From contig JBFKQC010000026.1 in the NCBI GenBank assembly GCA_041627895.1, positions 1 to 48,237 on the forward strand: 48,237 nucleotides of DNA. The letters are read 5' to 3'. The DNA comes from JBFKQC01 sp041627895 (GTDB taxonomy: Bacteria; Pseudomonadota; Alphaproteobacteria; Rhodobacterales; Rhodobacteraceae). The position numbers were made by a program, and so were the translations under genes. Shown one piece after another: positions 16,018 to 24,645 of this stretch. Positions within the stretch are counted from its first letter, which is position 1; every line of letters starts with the position of its first letter. The notes below the pieces were generated by a model. That model was not told the origin of the DNA. It did not search any database and saw only the letters and a program-made list of their open reading frames with translations.

Positions 16018-17162
16018 CAGCCGCGACCGGCGGCCTGGGCATAGGCGTCCAGCACCAGCCCGTGGAAATGGTGCACCGCGTGCTCGGACTTGCCCGACCC
16101 GCCGGGATCGTGAACGATCCGCCCTTGCGTGAAGGCCGGGGTCTCCATGCCGCGCTGCACCGATTCCACCAGCCCGATATCTTCGACCTGCAAGACCTCG
16201 TCGAGATAGCGGATCGCGTCCAGTTCCATCGCATCGGGCTCGGGCGTCTCGAGGAAGAAGTCGTAGGTTTCCAGCGTCCGGTCCGGCCCGGCGGGGATGA
16301 TGTTCAGAACGATCATGCTGGATCGCCCCGGATAGCGCATCAGGCAGGTGGTGGGCCAGAGCCACCAGACCGCGTGGGTGCGCACCGTGGCGTTCGACAC
16401 GTCATAGGCGGTGTTCGCACCCCTGCCGGCATCGGCCATGTGGCTGGAATAGATGCCGTGGGTGGTGACGCGGTAGCTGTCCATGTCGACCAGATCGCAG
16501 AAATCCTTGTGCGCCGTCGGGCAGTGGTAGCATTCCAGGAAGTTGTCGACCACGTTCTTCCAGTTCGAGCGGATGTCGTAGGCCAGCCGGTGGCCGAAGG
16601 TCAGCCTGTCTATGTCCGGCGCCCAGTGCCGGATCTCGGTTTCCAGGTTGCCCGACTGCGCTGCGAGGCGCGGTGCATCCGGGTCGAGGTTGACGAAGAC
16701 GAAGCCGCAGAACTCCTCGACCTGAACCGCGTCCAGGCAGATCGTGCCGGGGTCGAAATCGGGCAGGCCCTCGGTGTGCGGCGCCCGCGCGAGCGTACCG
16801 TCAAGCCGGTAGGTCCAGGCATGATAGGGGCACATGATCCGCGTCGTGGTGCCCGCGCCCGACAACAGCTGATGCGCGCGGTGCTTGCAGACGTTGTAGA
16901 ACGCCCTGAGCGTGCCGTCGCGGTCGCGCACCAGCGCGACGGGGCGGCCGGCGATCTCGGTGGCGAGATAGGCGCCCGGCGCGGCGAGCGCCTCGACATG
17001 GGCCACCCATTGCCAGGACCGGGCGATGATCGCGTCCAGATCGGCGCGGTACCATTCCGGCGCCGTGTAGGCCTCGGCCCGCAGCGACAGCGACCGCGCG
17101 GGATCGGGGTCATAGCCCGCCCCGATGGCGGCGAATTGCGCCGGTGTCGGTCGTTCGGTCAT
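16017..17162 (-). CDS. Rieske oxygenase, quaternary-amine oxygenase type
   Basis: A 381-residue alpha subunit of a Rieske non-heme iron oxygenase. The [2Fe-2S] ligands are Cys92/His94 (CKH) and Cys111/His114 (CPYH). The mononuclear iron site is His213 and His218 in ECYHCPTAH, with Asp328 as third ligand. Glu210 sits where most Rieske oxygenases have the bridging Asp. This Glu is a mark of the carnitine monooxygenase (CntA), glycine betaine (GbcA) and proline betaine (Stc2) group, which oxidise or demethylate quaternary amines. ATG 17162 has GGAGAAGG upstream and replaces a longer frame. No reductase partner (CntB/GbcB type) is adjacent. It heads the operon with an SDR and a choline-sulfatase, opposite a betaine transporter, so a trimethylammonium substrate is likely. 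Confidence 0.9.
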   Translation of the reverse strand: MTERPTPAQFAAIGAGYDPDPARSLSLRAEAYTAPEWYRADLDAIIARSWQWVAHVEALAAPGAYLATEIAGRPVALVRDRDGTLRAFYNVCKHRAHQLLSGAGTTTRIMCPYHAWTYRLDGTLARAPHTEGLPDFDPGTICLDAVQVEEFCGFVFVNLDPDAPRLAAQSGNLETEIRHWAPDIDRLTFGHRLAYDIRSNWKNVVDNFLECYHCPTAHKDFCDLVDMDSYRVTTHGIYSSHMADAGRGANTAYDVSNATVRTHAVWWLWPTTCLMRYPGRSSMIVLNIIPAGPDRTLETYDFFLETPEPDAMELDAIRYLDEVLQVEDIGLVESVQRGMETPAFTQGRIVHDPGGSGKSEHAVHHFHGLVLDAYAQAAGRG

Positions 17163-17289
17163 GGACCTTCTCCCATCGCTTGCCCGCGCGCGGCGTCGCG
17201 TTCCCGCGTTCCGGACCAAACTAGGCCGAGGATCGCGTCCAGGTCACGCCCGATCTGGCCCGTCCGCGACCCCGCGCTGCCGGTTTTCT

Positions 17290-17342
17290 GCAAATCGTGT
17301 GGTGACACGGGCGCGCAAATCGGCTGATACTTGCCGGCAAAT
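17290..17342. promoter_or_regulatory. Divergent promoter/operator with GCAAAT repeats
   Basis: GTGACA (17302-17307), 18 bases, GATACT (17326-17331) is a plausible promoter for the binding-protein gene. GCAAATCG occurs at 17290-17297 and 17315-17322, and GCAAAT again at 17337-17342. The palindrome TTGCCGGCAA (17331-17340) covers the predicted start site. CGTGT-GGTG-ACACG (17296-17309) overlaps the -35. Such clustering suggests an operator that controls the divergent Rieske and transporter operons together. Confidence 0.45.
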
Positions 17343-17369
17343 GTCAGACAAAGAACCGGGAGAGAAACC

Positions 17370-18320
17370 ATGAAATTCCTGACCACCACCGCCGTCGCCG
17401 CGCTCGTCGCCGGCGCGGCCGCCGCCGCCGAGATGGGCGCCGTGGACGAGCCGATCCGGCTCGCGATCAACGAGTGGACCGGCCAGCACGTCACCACCCA
17501 TGTGGCCGGCGAGATGCTGAAGGCCGCGGGCTATGAGGTGGAATACATCACCGCGGGCATGATGAACCAGTTCCAGGCGATCGCCGATGGCGACATCACC
17601 GCGACGCTGGAAATCTGGTCGTCGAACGTGTCGGACGAATACGCCAAGAAGGTGGCCGAGGGCACCATCGTCGAACTGGGCGATCTGGGGCTCGATGCGA
17701 AGGAAGGCATCGCCTATCCGGCGCATGTCGCCGATCTCTGCCCCGGCCTGCCGGCCTGGGAGGCGCTGAACGACTGCGCGCAGGCCTTCGCCACGGCCGA
17801 GACCATCCCGATGGGCCGGCTGGTCGACTATCCCGCCGACTGGGGCACCCCGGGCGCCGACCGGATGACCGGGCTGGCGCTGCCGTTCAAGGCGGTGCCG
17901 GCAGGGTCCGAGGGCGCGCTGATCGCCGAGCTTCGCGCCTCGACCGAGCGCAAGTCGCCGCTCTTGATCACCTTCTGGCAGCCGCACTGGGCGATGTCGG
18001 CCTATGACGTGCAGTTCGTCGACCTGCCGGTCGGCAACGAGGACTGTTTCAACGATCCGGCCTGGGGGCCGAACCCGAACGCGGTGAACGACTGCGACTT
18101 CGCGCCGAGCCGCATCTTCAAGGGCGCCTGGTCGGGGATGGAGGCGAAGTGGCCTGCGGCCTTCGAGATTCTCTCGAACTACGAACTGGCGGTCGAGGAC
18201 CAGCAGCCGATGATGGGCTTGATCGACGTCGACGGCGGCTCGGTCGAAGAGGTCGTGGCAGAGTGGATGGCCGCCAACGAGGCCAAGTGGCGGCCGGTGG
18301 TCGACGCGGCGACGAACTGA
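17370..18320 (+). CDS. proX: Glycine betaine/quaternary-amine ABC transporter binding protein
   Basis: A 316-residue periplasmic solute-binding protein of the OpuAC family (PF04069). A Sec signal peptide covers about residues 1-21 (MKFL, hydrophobic Ala/Val stretch, cleavage near AAA-E). There is no lipobox. Aromatic residues that could build the cation-pi cage are frequent in conserved places: NEWTG, EIWSS, DWGT and FWQPHW. ATG 17370 follows GGGAGAG. A longer frame from 17331 would place charged residues before the signal peptide and is rejected. It is the first gene of a proXVW-type operon divergent from the Rieske oxygenase. The ligand is likely a betaine, choline-like or carnitine-like compound, not determined. 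Confidence 0.9.
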   Translation: MKFLTTTAVAALVAGAAAAAEMGAVDEPIRLAINEWTGQHVTTHVAGEMLKAAGYEVEYITAGMMNQFQAIADGDITATLEIWSSNVSDEYAKKVAEGTIVELGDLGLDAKEGIAYPAHVADLCPGLPAWEALNDCAQAFATAETIPMGRLVDYPADWGTPGADRMTGLALPFKAVPAGSEGALIAELRASTERKSPLLITFWQPHWAMSAYDVQFVDLPVGNEDCFNDPAWGPNPNAVNDCDFAPSRIFKGAWSGMEAKWPAAFEILSNYELAVEDQQPMMGLIDVDGGSVEEVVAEWMAANEAKWRPVVDAATN

Positions 18321-18368
18321 GTTGCCGCACGCCGCGATAGCCGAAGCCCCGGGCCGCGGGCCCGGATC

Positions 18369-18402
18369 GGGTCCGCCCGCCCCCCGGGCGGGCGCGGGAC
18401 CC
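18369..18402 (+). promoter_or_regulatory. Intercistronic hairpin between binding protein and ATPase
   Basis: GCCCGCCC (18375-18382) pairs perfectly with GGGCGGGC (18386-18393). Outside it, GGGTCC (18369-18374) pairs with GGACCC (18397-18402), with a three-base bulge. There is no T-run, so it is more likely an RNA-stabilising or attenuating stem that leaves more binding-protein message than membrane-component message. Confidence 0.6.
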
Positions 18403-18457
18403 GCGTCTGCCCTGGCCGGGCGCGGTCCTTCCCGCCATTGCCGGCCGGCGCCGGACC

Positions 18458-19501
18458 ATGGCTGACGACCCGGCCATCCGCGTCGAGGGCCTGTGGCAGG
18501 TCTTCGGCGCAAATCCCGTCGCGGCGCTCCGCGAAGCGCGGTCGATGGGCGGCGGCACCAAGGAGATCGCCGCGCGGCTGGACGAGCGCGGATACATCGC
18601 CGCCGTGCGCGAGGCGACATTCGACGTGGCGCCGGGCGAGCTTTTCGTGATCATGGGGCTTTCGGGGTCCGGCAAGTCGACGCTGATCCGCGGCATCTCG
18701 CGGCTGGTCGAGCCGACCGCGGGCCGCGTCGCGATCGAGGGCGAGGATATCCTCGCCGCGTCCCGGGCCCGGATGACCGAGTTGCGGCGCACGCGGATGG
18801 GCATGGTGTTCCAGCATTTCGGCCTGTTTCCGCACATGACGGTGCTCGACAACGTGGCCTTCCCGCTGAAGGTCGCCGGCATGGGAAGGAAGGCGCGCCA
18901 CGACAAGGTGCGCCCGATCATCGAGATGGTGGGGCTGAAGGGCCGCGAGGCGTCCTATCCCCGCGAGCTTTCCGGCGGCCAGCGCCAGCGCGTCGGCATC
19001 GCGCGCTCGCTCGCCGGCGACTGCTCGGTGTGGTTTCTGGACGAGCCGTTTTCCGCGCTCGACCCGCTGATCCGGCGGCAGTTGCAGGACGAGTTCCTGG
19101 AAATCCGCGAGCGGCTGAACACCACGATCCTGTTCATCACCCACGACATCGCCGAGGCGCTGAAGCTCGCCGACCGGATCGCGATCATGCGCGACGGCGA
19201 GATCGTGCAGATCGGCACGCCGGCGGACATCGTGCTGCGCCCGGTCGACGGCTACGTGCGCGAGTTCGCGCGCGACGTCGCCAAGGGGCGGCACGCGCGC
19301 GTCGCCTCGGTGATGCGCACCGAGGGCATCGAGGCCGGCCCGGACGACCCGGGGCTCAGGGTCGACATGACGCTGGAGGACGCGCTGGCCTCCTGCATGA
19401 AGCTCTACCAGCCGGTGCCGGTGCATGACGGCGACGGCAAGCTGGTGGGCATGGTGCACCCGCAGGACCTCGCCGCCGCCCTGCAGGTCGACGAGGCATG
19501 A
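18458..19501 (+). CDS. proV: Glycine betaine/proline ABC transporter ATPase
   Basis: A 347-residue ATPase of the ProV/OpuAA type that powers quaternary-amine uptake at the inner face of the membrane. Walker A GLSGSGKST is at residues 67-75, the signature LSGGQ at 171-175, and Walker B VWFLDEP at 191-197. The N-terminal segment with EARSMGGGTKEIAARL is the family's usual insertion before the ABC domain. The C-terminal 70 residues form a short CBS-like region, smaller than the two full CBS repeats of osmosensing OpuA, so ionic-strength gating may be reduced. It overlaps the permease gene by four bases (ATGA). The start has only a weak ribosome site. Confidence 0.93.
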   Translation: MADDPAIRVEGLWQVFGANPVAALREARSMGGGTKEIAARLDERGYIAAVREATFDVAPGELFVIMGLSGSGKSTLIRGISRLVEPTAGRVAIEGEDILAASRARMTELRRTRMGMVFQHFGLFPHMTVLDNVAFPLKVAGMGRKARHDKVRPIIEMVGLKGREASYPRELSGGQRQRVGIARSLAGDCSVWFLDEPFSALDPLIRRQLQDEFLEIRERLNTTILFITHDIAEALKLADRIAIMRDGEIVQIGTPADIVLRPVDGYVREFARDVAKGRHARVASVMRTEGIEAGPDDPGLRVDMTLEDALASCMKLYQPVPVHDGDGKLVGMVHPQDLAAALQVDEA

Positions 19502-21564
19502 CCGCGCTGGAGATGCCCGCGCCCCTGGCGAGGATCGCGCCGGGCCCGGGCGCCGCGGCCGCGCTGCTGACCGCGCTCGTGGGTGCGCTTTGCCTGGCGC
19601 TGGAACCGGTGGCACCATGGCTGGTGAAGTTCCCCGCCGCCTGGACGGTGCCGGCGACCGCCTGGGTCGGCGACGGACTGACCTGGTTCCTCAACGGCAT
19701 CAAGCCCGGGGCGCGGCTGTTTTCCGACCTGGTGGGCTATCCGATGGCCTGGGCAAACGCGGCGCTGGCGGACACGCCCTGGCCGCTGGTGATCGGCGCC
19801 GTGACCGCGCTCGGCTGGTATATCGGCGGGCTCGGCATGGCGGCGCTGGGGTTCCTCGGCTTCGGCTTCGTGCTGCTCTCGGGCTACTGGGACGAAAGCA
19901 TGAACACGCTCGGCCTGGTCGCCGTTTCGGTGCCGCTGGCGCTGGTCGTGGGCGGCGCGATCGGGGTGCTGGCCAACGAGTATCCGCGGATCAAGGGCGC
20001 GGTGCAGGCGGTACTGGACGTGATGCAGACGGTGCCGACATTCGCCTATCTCACGCCGCTTCTGCTGCTCTTCGGCTTCGGCCCCGTGGTCGGCCTGATC
20101 GCCAGCGCGATCTACGCCGCGCCGCCGATGGCGCGCAACGTGATCCTCGGGCTAGAACGCGTCGATCCCGAGGTGCGCGAGGCCGCGGTGATGTCCGGCG
20201 GCACGCGCTGGCAGCAGCTTTTCCTGGTCGAGGTGCCGTCGGCCGGCCAGCAGATCATGATCGGCGTCAACCAGTGCCTGATGGCGGCGCTGTCGATGGT
20301 GATCATCGCCGCGGTGATCGGCGGCTTCGACGACATCGGCTGGGAAGTGCTGCTGACCATGCGCAAGGCGCAGTTCGGCCAGGCGTTCCTGGCCGGGCTT
20401 GTGATCGTGGTCTTCGCCATCGTGATCGACCGGATGTCGGCCGCGCTCGCCACCGAGCGGCAGCGCCACGACCCGCGCGTCACCGGCGCGATCGTGCTGG
20501 CCTTCGTGCTGTTCACCGCAATCGCCTGGGCCTGGCTGCCGGGCATGTCGTCGTTTGCGGTCTTCACGCCGGTGGCGGAACGGGTCGACGCGGCGCTCGG
20601 CGCCTTCACCGCGGCGAACGGCGAGGCGCTGAACCAGTTCAAGAACGACGCGATGTTCTTCGCGCTGCTGCCGCTCAGGATCGGTCTCGACGAGGCCGTG
20701 CTGCCCTTCACCTGGGGCTTTCAGTGGACCGGCGCAATGAGCCTCTGGCTGTTCGGCATCGCGGCGCTGGCCGCCCTTGCCCTGGCCGCGCTCGGCCGGC
20801 CGGGTCTGGGGCTTGCCCTGCTGATCGGCGCCGGGATCATCGAGACCGGCATCGCCAACCTGCCCTGGCCCTTCGTCTTCGTCGGGGCGGGCGCGCTGGC
20901 CTGGGTCGCCAAGGGGCCGCGGCTGGTGATCTTCGTCACGGTCCTGCTGTCCACGATCCTCTTCTCGGGGCTCTGGGAGCGGGCGCTGCTGTCGCTTTAC
21001 CTCTCGGGGGCCAGCGTCTTTGCCTGCGCCGTCGTGGGCGGGGCGCTTGGGCTTCTGGCGGCGGTGTCGCCGATGGCCTGGCGCGTGCTGCGCCCGATCT
21101 GCGACATGCTGCAGACGATCCCCTTGTTCGTGTTCCTGATCCCGGTGCTGATGTTCTTCCAGATCGGCGAGTTCAGCGCGTTCCTGGCGATCTGCGCCTA
21201 TGCCATCGTGCCGATGATCCGCTACACGCGGCACGGGCTGGTGACGACGCCGCCGGACCTGCTGGAGGCCGCCACCGCCAGCGGTGCCACGCCCTGGCAG
21301 ATCCTGCGCGACGTGCGCGCGCCCTACGCGGCGCCGACGATCCTGCTGGGGCTGAACCAGACCATCCTTTACGCTTTTGCGATGCTGGTGATCGCCGCGC
21401 TGATCGGCACCACGGGGCTGGGCCAGTCGATCTATCTGGCGCTCGGTCAGGCCGACGTGGGCCTCGGCATCTCGGCCGGCGCGGCGATGGCGATCCTGGC
21501 GCTGGTGGCCGACCGGCTGGTGCAGGCCTTCGCCGAGGAACGCCGCAAAGCGCTGGGGCTGTGA
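19498..21564 (+). CDS. proW: Double-length ProW-type permease
   Basis: A 688-residue membrane protein with two BPD_transp_1 permease units in one chain. The single-unit ProW of E. coli is about 354 residues, so this is a tandem fusion or duplication. The two cytoplasmic coupling loops are seen as LERVDPEVREAAVMSGGTRW and LLEATASGATPW, each followed by a helix with G-L/V-N-Q. One chain may supply both membrane halves of the transporter, removing the need for a homodimer. Such double ProW proteins are known in Rhodobacterales. It starts inside the end of proV and overlaps the EamA gene by four bases (GTGA). Confidence 0.92.
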   Translation: MTALEMPAPLARIAPGPGAAAALLTALVGALCLALEPVAPWLVKFPAAWTVPATAWVGDGLTWFLNGIKPGARLFSDLVGYPMAWANAALADTPWPLVIGAVTALGWYIGGLGMAALGFLGFGFVLLSGYWDESMNTLGLVAVSVPLALVVGGAIGVLANEYPRIKGAVQAVLDVMQTVPTFAYLTPLLLLFGFGPVVGLIASAIYAAPPMARNVILGLERVDPEVREAAVMSGGTRWQQLFLVEVPSAGQQIMIGVNQCLMAALSMVIIAAVIGGFDDIGWEVLLTMRKAQFGQAFLAGLVIVVFAIVIDRMSAALATERQRHDPRVTGAIVLAFVLFTAIAWAWLPGMSSFAVFTPVAERVDAALGAFTAANGEALNQFKNDAMFFALLPLRIGLDEAVLPFTWGFQWTGAMSLWLFGIAALAALALAALGRPGLGLALLIGAGIIETGIANLPWPFVFVGAGALAWVAKGPRLVIFVTVLLSTILFSGLWERALLSLYLSGASVFACAVVGGALGLLAAVSPMAWRVLRPICDMLQTIPLFVFLIPVLMFFQIGEFSAFLAICAYAIVPMIRYTRHGLVTTPPDLLEAATASGATPWQILRDVRAPYAAPTILLGLNQTILYAFAMLVIAALIGTTGLGQSIYLALGQADVGLGISAGAAMAILALVADRLVQAFAEERRKALGL

Positions 21565-22439
21565 GCCGCGACTGGGCGCCGGTCGCGCTGGCGGCCTTCG
21601 CGGCAACGATCTGGGGCGTCTGGTGGGTCCCGATCCGGTTTCTGGAAGGCCTCGGGCTGCACGGCGCCTGGGCCGGGATCGCGATGAACGGCGGCGCGGC
21701 GCTGGCGGCGCTGGCGTGGCTGGGGATCAGCGGCGAGCGGCTGCGGCTGGGCGCCCACGCGCTGATTGGTGCGGGGCTGGTGGGCGTGGCCGTCAGCGCC
21801 TATTCCACCTCGCTGACCCAGACCGGCGTGGTGCGCGCGGTCTTGCTGTTCTACCTCGCGCCGGCCTGGTCCAAGCTGATCGAGTGGGCGTTCCTGGGCC
21901 TGCCCTGGCGCTGGACGACGACGCTGGCGCTGGCCGCGGCGCTGGCGGGCGCCTTCCTGGTGCTGGGCGGCGAGGTGACGGGCGGCGTGCTGAACGGCGG
22001 CGACGTGCTGGCGATCGTGTCGGGCCTGGCCTGGGCCGCCGGTGCCGCGATGGTCTTTGCCGGCGGTTCCGCGAATGCCCGTGCGCTGACCGCGGTGACC
22101 GGGATCGCGGCGGTCCTGTTCGCCTTGCCCTTCGGGATCGCCGCCGGCTGGCCCTCGGCGGGCAACGGCCTGGTGGCGGGCGCGGGCGCCGGGGTCCTGG
22201 GCGGAGCGGCCTATGTGCTGCCGATCCTGATCATGACGCTCTGGAGCGCGCAGCGCCTTGCGCCGGCGACGCTGACCTTCCTTCTGACCGCCGAGATCCT
22301 CTCGGGCGTGATCTCTGGCGCCATCTGGTCGGGCGAGCCTTTCGGCGCGATGCAATTGGTCGGCAGCGTCCTGATCGTCCTTGCCGCGATGAGCGAGGTT
22401 TTGTCGGGAACCCGCAGGCAGGCCGCGAAAATGCGTTGA
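21561..22439 (+). CDS. EamA/DMT superfamily transporter
   Basis: A 292-residue hydrophobic protein with two EamA repeats and about ten predicted helices, the plan of drug/metabolite exporters and some solute uptake carriers. The GTG start overlaps the ProW stop (GTGA), which puts it in the same translation-coupled operon. Beginning at GTG 21561 gives the family's usual short N-terminus before the first helix (AALAAFAATIWGVWW). A role as exporter of a product or excess of the imported quaternary amine is a reasonable inference. The substrate is not evident. Confidence 0.85.
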   Translation: MSRDWAPVALAAFAATIWGVWWVPIRFLEGLGLHGAWAGIAMNGGAALAALAWLGISGERLRLGAHALIGAGLVGVAVSAYSTSLTQTGVVRAVLLFYLAPAWSKLIEWAFLGLPWRWTTTLALAAALAGAFLVLGGEVTGGVLNGGDVLAIVSGLAWAAGAAMVFAGGSANARALTAVTGIAAVLFALPFGIAAGWPSAGNGLVAGAGAGVLGGAAYVLPILIMTLWSAQRLAPATLTFLLTAEILSGVISGAIWSGEPFGAMQLVGSVLIVLAAMSEVLSGTRRQAAKMR

Positions 22440-22563
22440 ATTCGCCCGGCAGATCGCCAATCTGGCCAGAGCCGCGACGGCGCGGCAGAGATGTCAACCT
22501 CGGGCATGGCGCCTGGTCGCTCGGGACGTCGCGGGCGGCGGAAAGCCGAAATTGGGGGGAATC

Positions 22564-23451
22564 ATGACGAAGGTGGGTGTGATCGGGCTGGGCGACATGG
22601 GGTCCGGCCTGGCGAAGAACCTGATCGAGGCGGGCTATGACGTTGCCGGGCTGGACCTGTCGCCCGAGCGGATGGCGGCCTTCGCCGAAATGGGCGGGGT
22701 GGCCTGCAAGACCGCGGCCGAGGTCGGCAAGGGCGCCGAGGCCGTGTTCGTGATGGTGATTAACGGCGACCAGGCGAAGGCGGTGATCCTGAACGAGGGG
22801 CTGGCCGCGACCATGACCGCGGGCTCGACCGTGCTATTGACCGCGACGATCAAGGCGAGCGAGGCGCGCGCCATCGCCGCGGGGCTGGAGGATACCGGCA
22901 TCGACCTGGTGGACTCGCCGGTTTCCGGCGGCTTCCCCGGCGCCCAGGGCGGCACCCTGACGATGATGGCGGCCGCGCCGGCGGAGGTCCTGAAGCGGGT
23001 GCGCCCGATCATGGAGGCGGTCAGCGGCACGATCCACCATGTCGGCACCGAGGCGGGGATGGGCCAGACCGTGAAGGCCTGCCTGCAATCGCTGATCGGC
23101 TCGATCTTCTCGGCGACCTTCGAGGCCAGCGTGCTGGCCGCCAAGGCCGGGGTTTCGGGCGAGGCGCTGAGGAACGTCTTCGCCACCTCGTCGGCGGGCA
23201 ACGGCATCACCAACGGCGCGCTGGACAACATAATGAACCGGCGGTTCGAAAAGACCGGCAGCCACATCAACACGATGTACAAGGACCTGACGATCTCGAT
23301 GGACCTGGCGCGTGAGCTGGGCGTGCCGCTGTTCACCGCGTCGATGGCGATGCAGCTGTTCCAGGCGGGCCGCACGAAGTACCCCGACGGCGACAACCAG
23401 ATCGTCACAAGGGTGCTGGAGGACATCGTCGGCGCGAAGCTGGCGCCGTGA
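22564..23451 (+). CDS. NAD(P)-dependent beta-hydroxyacid dehydrogenase
   Basis: A 295-residue member of the 3-hydroxyisobutyrate/6-phosphogluconate dehydrogenase superfamily. The Rossmann loop GLGDMG is at residues 8-13, the substrate loop SPVSGG at 118-123, and the catalytic Lys171 lies in GQTVKACLQ. The usual Asn two helical turns after the Lys is not in its consensus form here (KACLQ rather than KxxNN), which resembles the L-threonate dehydrogenase (LtnD) branch. ATG 22564 has a run of GGGGGA upstream. It overlaps the TIM-barrel gene by four bases. LtnD and a TIM-barrel isomerase co-occur in four-carbon acid sugar catabolism, so an aldonate substrate is a good guess. Confidence 0.87.
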   Translation: MTKVGVIGLGDMGSGLAKNLIEAGYDVAGLDLSPERMAAFAEMGGVACKTAAEVGKGAEAVFVMVINGDQAKAVILNEGLAATMTAGSTVLLTATIKASEARAIAAGLEDTGIDLVDSPVSGGFPGAQGGTLTMMAAAPAEVLKRVRPIMEAVSGTIHHVGTEAGMGQTVKACLQSLIGSIFSATFEASVLAAKAGVSGEALRNVFATSSAGNGITNGALDNIMNRRFEKTGSHINTMYKDLTISMDLARELGVPLFTASMAMQLFQAGRTKYPDGDNQIVTRVLEDIVGAKLAP

Positions 23452-24311
23452 AACTGGGCGTGATCTGCGACGGCATCAGCCGCGACCTGAAGCACGCACT
23501 CGACGTGATGGACGAGTTCGGGCTGGACCATGCCGAACTGCAATTCGTCTGGGACAAGGAGGTCGGCGACCACTCGAACGACGAAATCGCCGGCATCAAG
23601 GCGCTGGTGCAGGGCTACGGCAAGCCGGTCTCGTGCCTTTCGCGCCACGTCTTTGCCGGGCTCACCGTGGCGAACCGGCCCGGCGACGAGGCGCATGGCC
23701 GCCACATGGACGCGCTGAAGCGGGTGATCGCGATGGCGCATGAGCTGGACTGTCCGCTGGTCCGGATCATGACCAACAAGAAAGAGCAGATCCTCTGGGG
23801 CAAGGGCGGCGCCGAGAAGTGGAACGTTGCGCACGGCGCATGGGACGCCACGCTGCCCCTGATCGCGCCGGCGGTGGACCTGGCGCGCGCCGAGGGCGTG
23901 ACGCTGGTGGTCGAGACCGGCAACGGGACGATGGTGAATTCGTCGTGGACCGGCCGCAAGCTGATCGACGACCTGAACGCCGGCGACGTGCTCAAGGTGC
24001 TCTGGGACCCGGCGAACAATTGCTGGTGCCACGAACTTGCCTGGCCCGACGGCTACGAGACGCTGCGCGGCGGGTATCTCGGCCACGTCCACATCAAGGA
24101 CGTGCTGGTCGACACGCCGAAGGCGACGCTGGAGGTGCGCGAGATGGGGCAGGGGCAGCTTGGGCCGCTTTTCGCGCCGATCGCCGAGGCCATGCGGGCC
24201 GACGGCTATGACGGCGTGATCAGCCTCGAGTCGGTCTACCACCCGGGCGACGGCGATTTCGAGGCCGGTTTCCGGCGCTGCATCGGCCCGTTCCGCGAGA
24301 TATTCGGCTGA
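23448..24311 (+). CDS. Sugar phosphate isomerase/epimerase family protein
   Basis: A 287-residue TIM barrel of the AP_endonuc_2 (xylose isomerase-like) family. The metal ligands can be picked out as the Glu in VETGNGT, the Asp in LWDPANN, the His in GHVHIKD and the Glu in SLESVYH. Members isomerise or epimerise 2- or 3-keto sugars and related acids. GTG 23448 overlaps the dehydrogenase stop (GTGA), so the two work as a pair: oxidation of a hydroxyacid, then isomerisation. No kinase or aldolase follows, so the pathway is incomplete here. The substrate is unknown. Confidence 0.85.
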   Translation: MKLGVICDGISRDLKHALDVMDEFGLDHAELQFVWDKEVGDHSNDEIAGIKALVQGYGKPVSCLSRHVFAGLTVANRPGDEAHGRHMDALKRVIAMAHELDCPLVRIMTNKKEQILWGKGGAEKWNVAHGAWDATLPLIAPAVDLARAEGVTLVVETGNGTMVNSSWTGRKLIDDLNAGDVLKVLWDPANNCWCHELAWPDGYETLRGGYLGHVHIKDVLVDTPKATLEVREMGQGQLGPLFAPIAEAMRADGYDGVISLESVYHPGDGDFEAGFRRCIGPFREIFG

Positions 24312-24319
24312 CGCGAAAA

Positions 24320-24353
24320 TGTTTCGCATGCGAAACAAATGACCGTACGGTCA
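24320..24353. promoter_or_regulatory. Two adjacent perfect palindromes
   Basis: TGTTTCGCATGCGAAACA (24320-24337) is an 18-base perfect palindrome, and TGACCGTACGGTCA (24340-24353) a 14-base perfect palindrome, only two bases apart. The first resembles operators reported for IclR-type regulators, and the second TetR-type sites. Neither regulator is in the window. The AT-rich segment that follows carries possible hexamers TCATTG (24362-24367) and TATAGG (24385-24390), 17 bases apart. Confidence 0.6.
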
Positions 24354-24409
24354 AAAATTCATCATTGTTATCAAATGGTTAAATTATAGGGCGCGTCGAG
24401 GGAGGGCCA

Positions 24410-24520
24410 ATGCGCAGGGCGTCCGATTGGAATGCCCGCGAGGTGATGTGCGCCGAGAGGGGTTCGCGGGCCGCGAGGGACACGCCGGCGGCGCTGCGGC
24501 AGGGCGGGGGGAAGTCCTGA
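24410..24520 (+). CDS. Possible 36-residue small protein
   Basis: An ATG at 24410 preceded by GGAGGG five bases upstream opens a frame of 36 codons ending in TGA at 24518. It directly follows the palindromes and the AT-rich promoter-like stretch. The predicted peptide starts MRRASDWNAREVM and is basic and hydrophilic, without a membrane segment. The third codon positions are mostly G or C, as in real genes here, but the length is too short to be decisive. It may be a small protein, a leader peptide, or the remnant of a deleted gene. No family is recognised. Confidence 0.3.
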   Translation: MRRASDWNAREVMCAERGSRAARDTPAALRQGGGKS

Positions 24521-24606
24521 CGAAACCGGGCCGTCGTGGATGGCATCTGTCGCCGGTCGGGCGTTTCCCTCGGCGCGAGACAAGGCCGAAGGCCGCCGCG
24601 CCATCG

Positions 24607-24645
24607 CCGACCCGCCCCAACGGGCGGCGATTGGGTGGGGTCGGC
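24607..24645. other. Strong stem-loop in the convergent gap
   Basis: The left arm from 24607 and the right arm ending at 24645 pair over 15 positions: eight base pairs (GCCGACCC/GGGTCGGC), a 2x2 internal loop, five pairs (CCCAA/TTGGG), and a loop of ten. It could be a bidirectional Rho-type stop or part of a structured RNA. A small CTTCG/CGAAG hairpin follows at 24647-24659. Confidence 0.5.
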
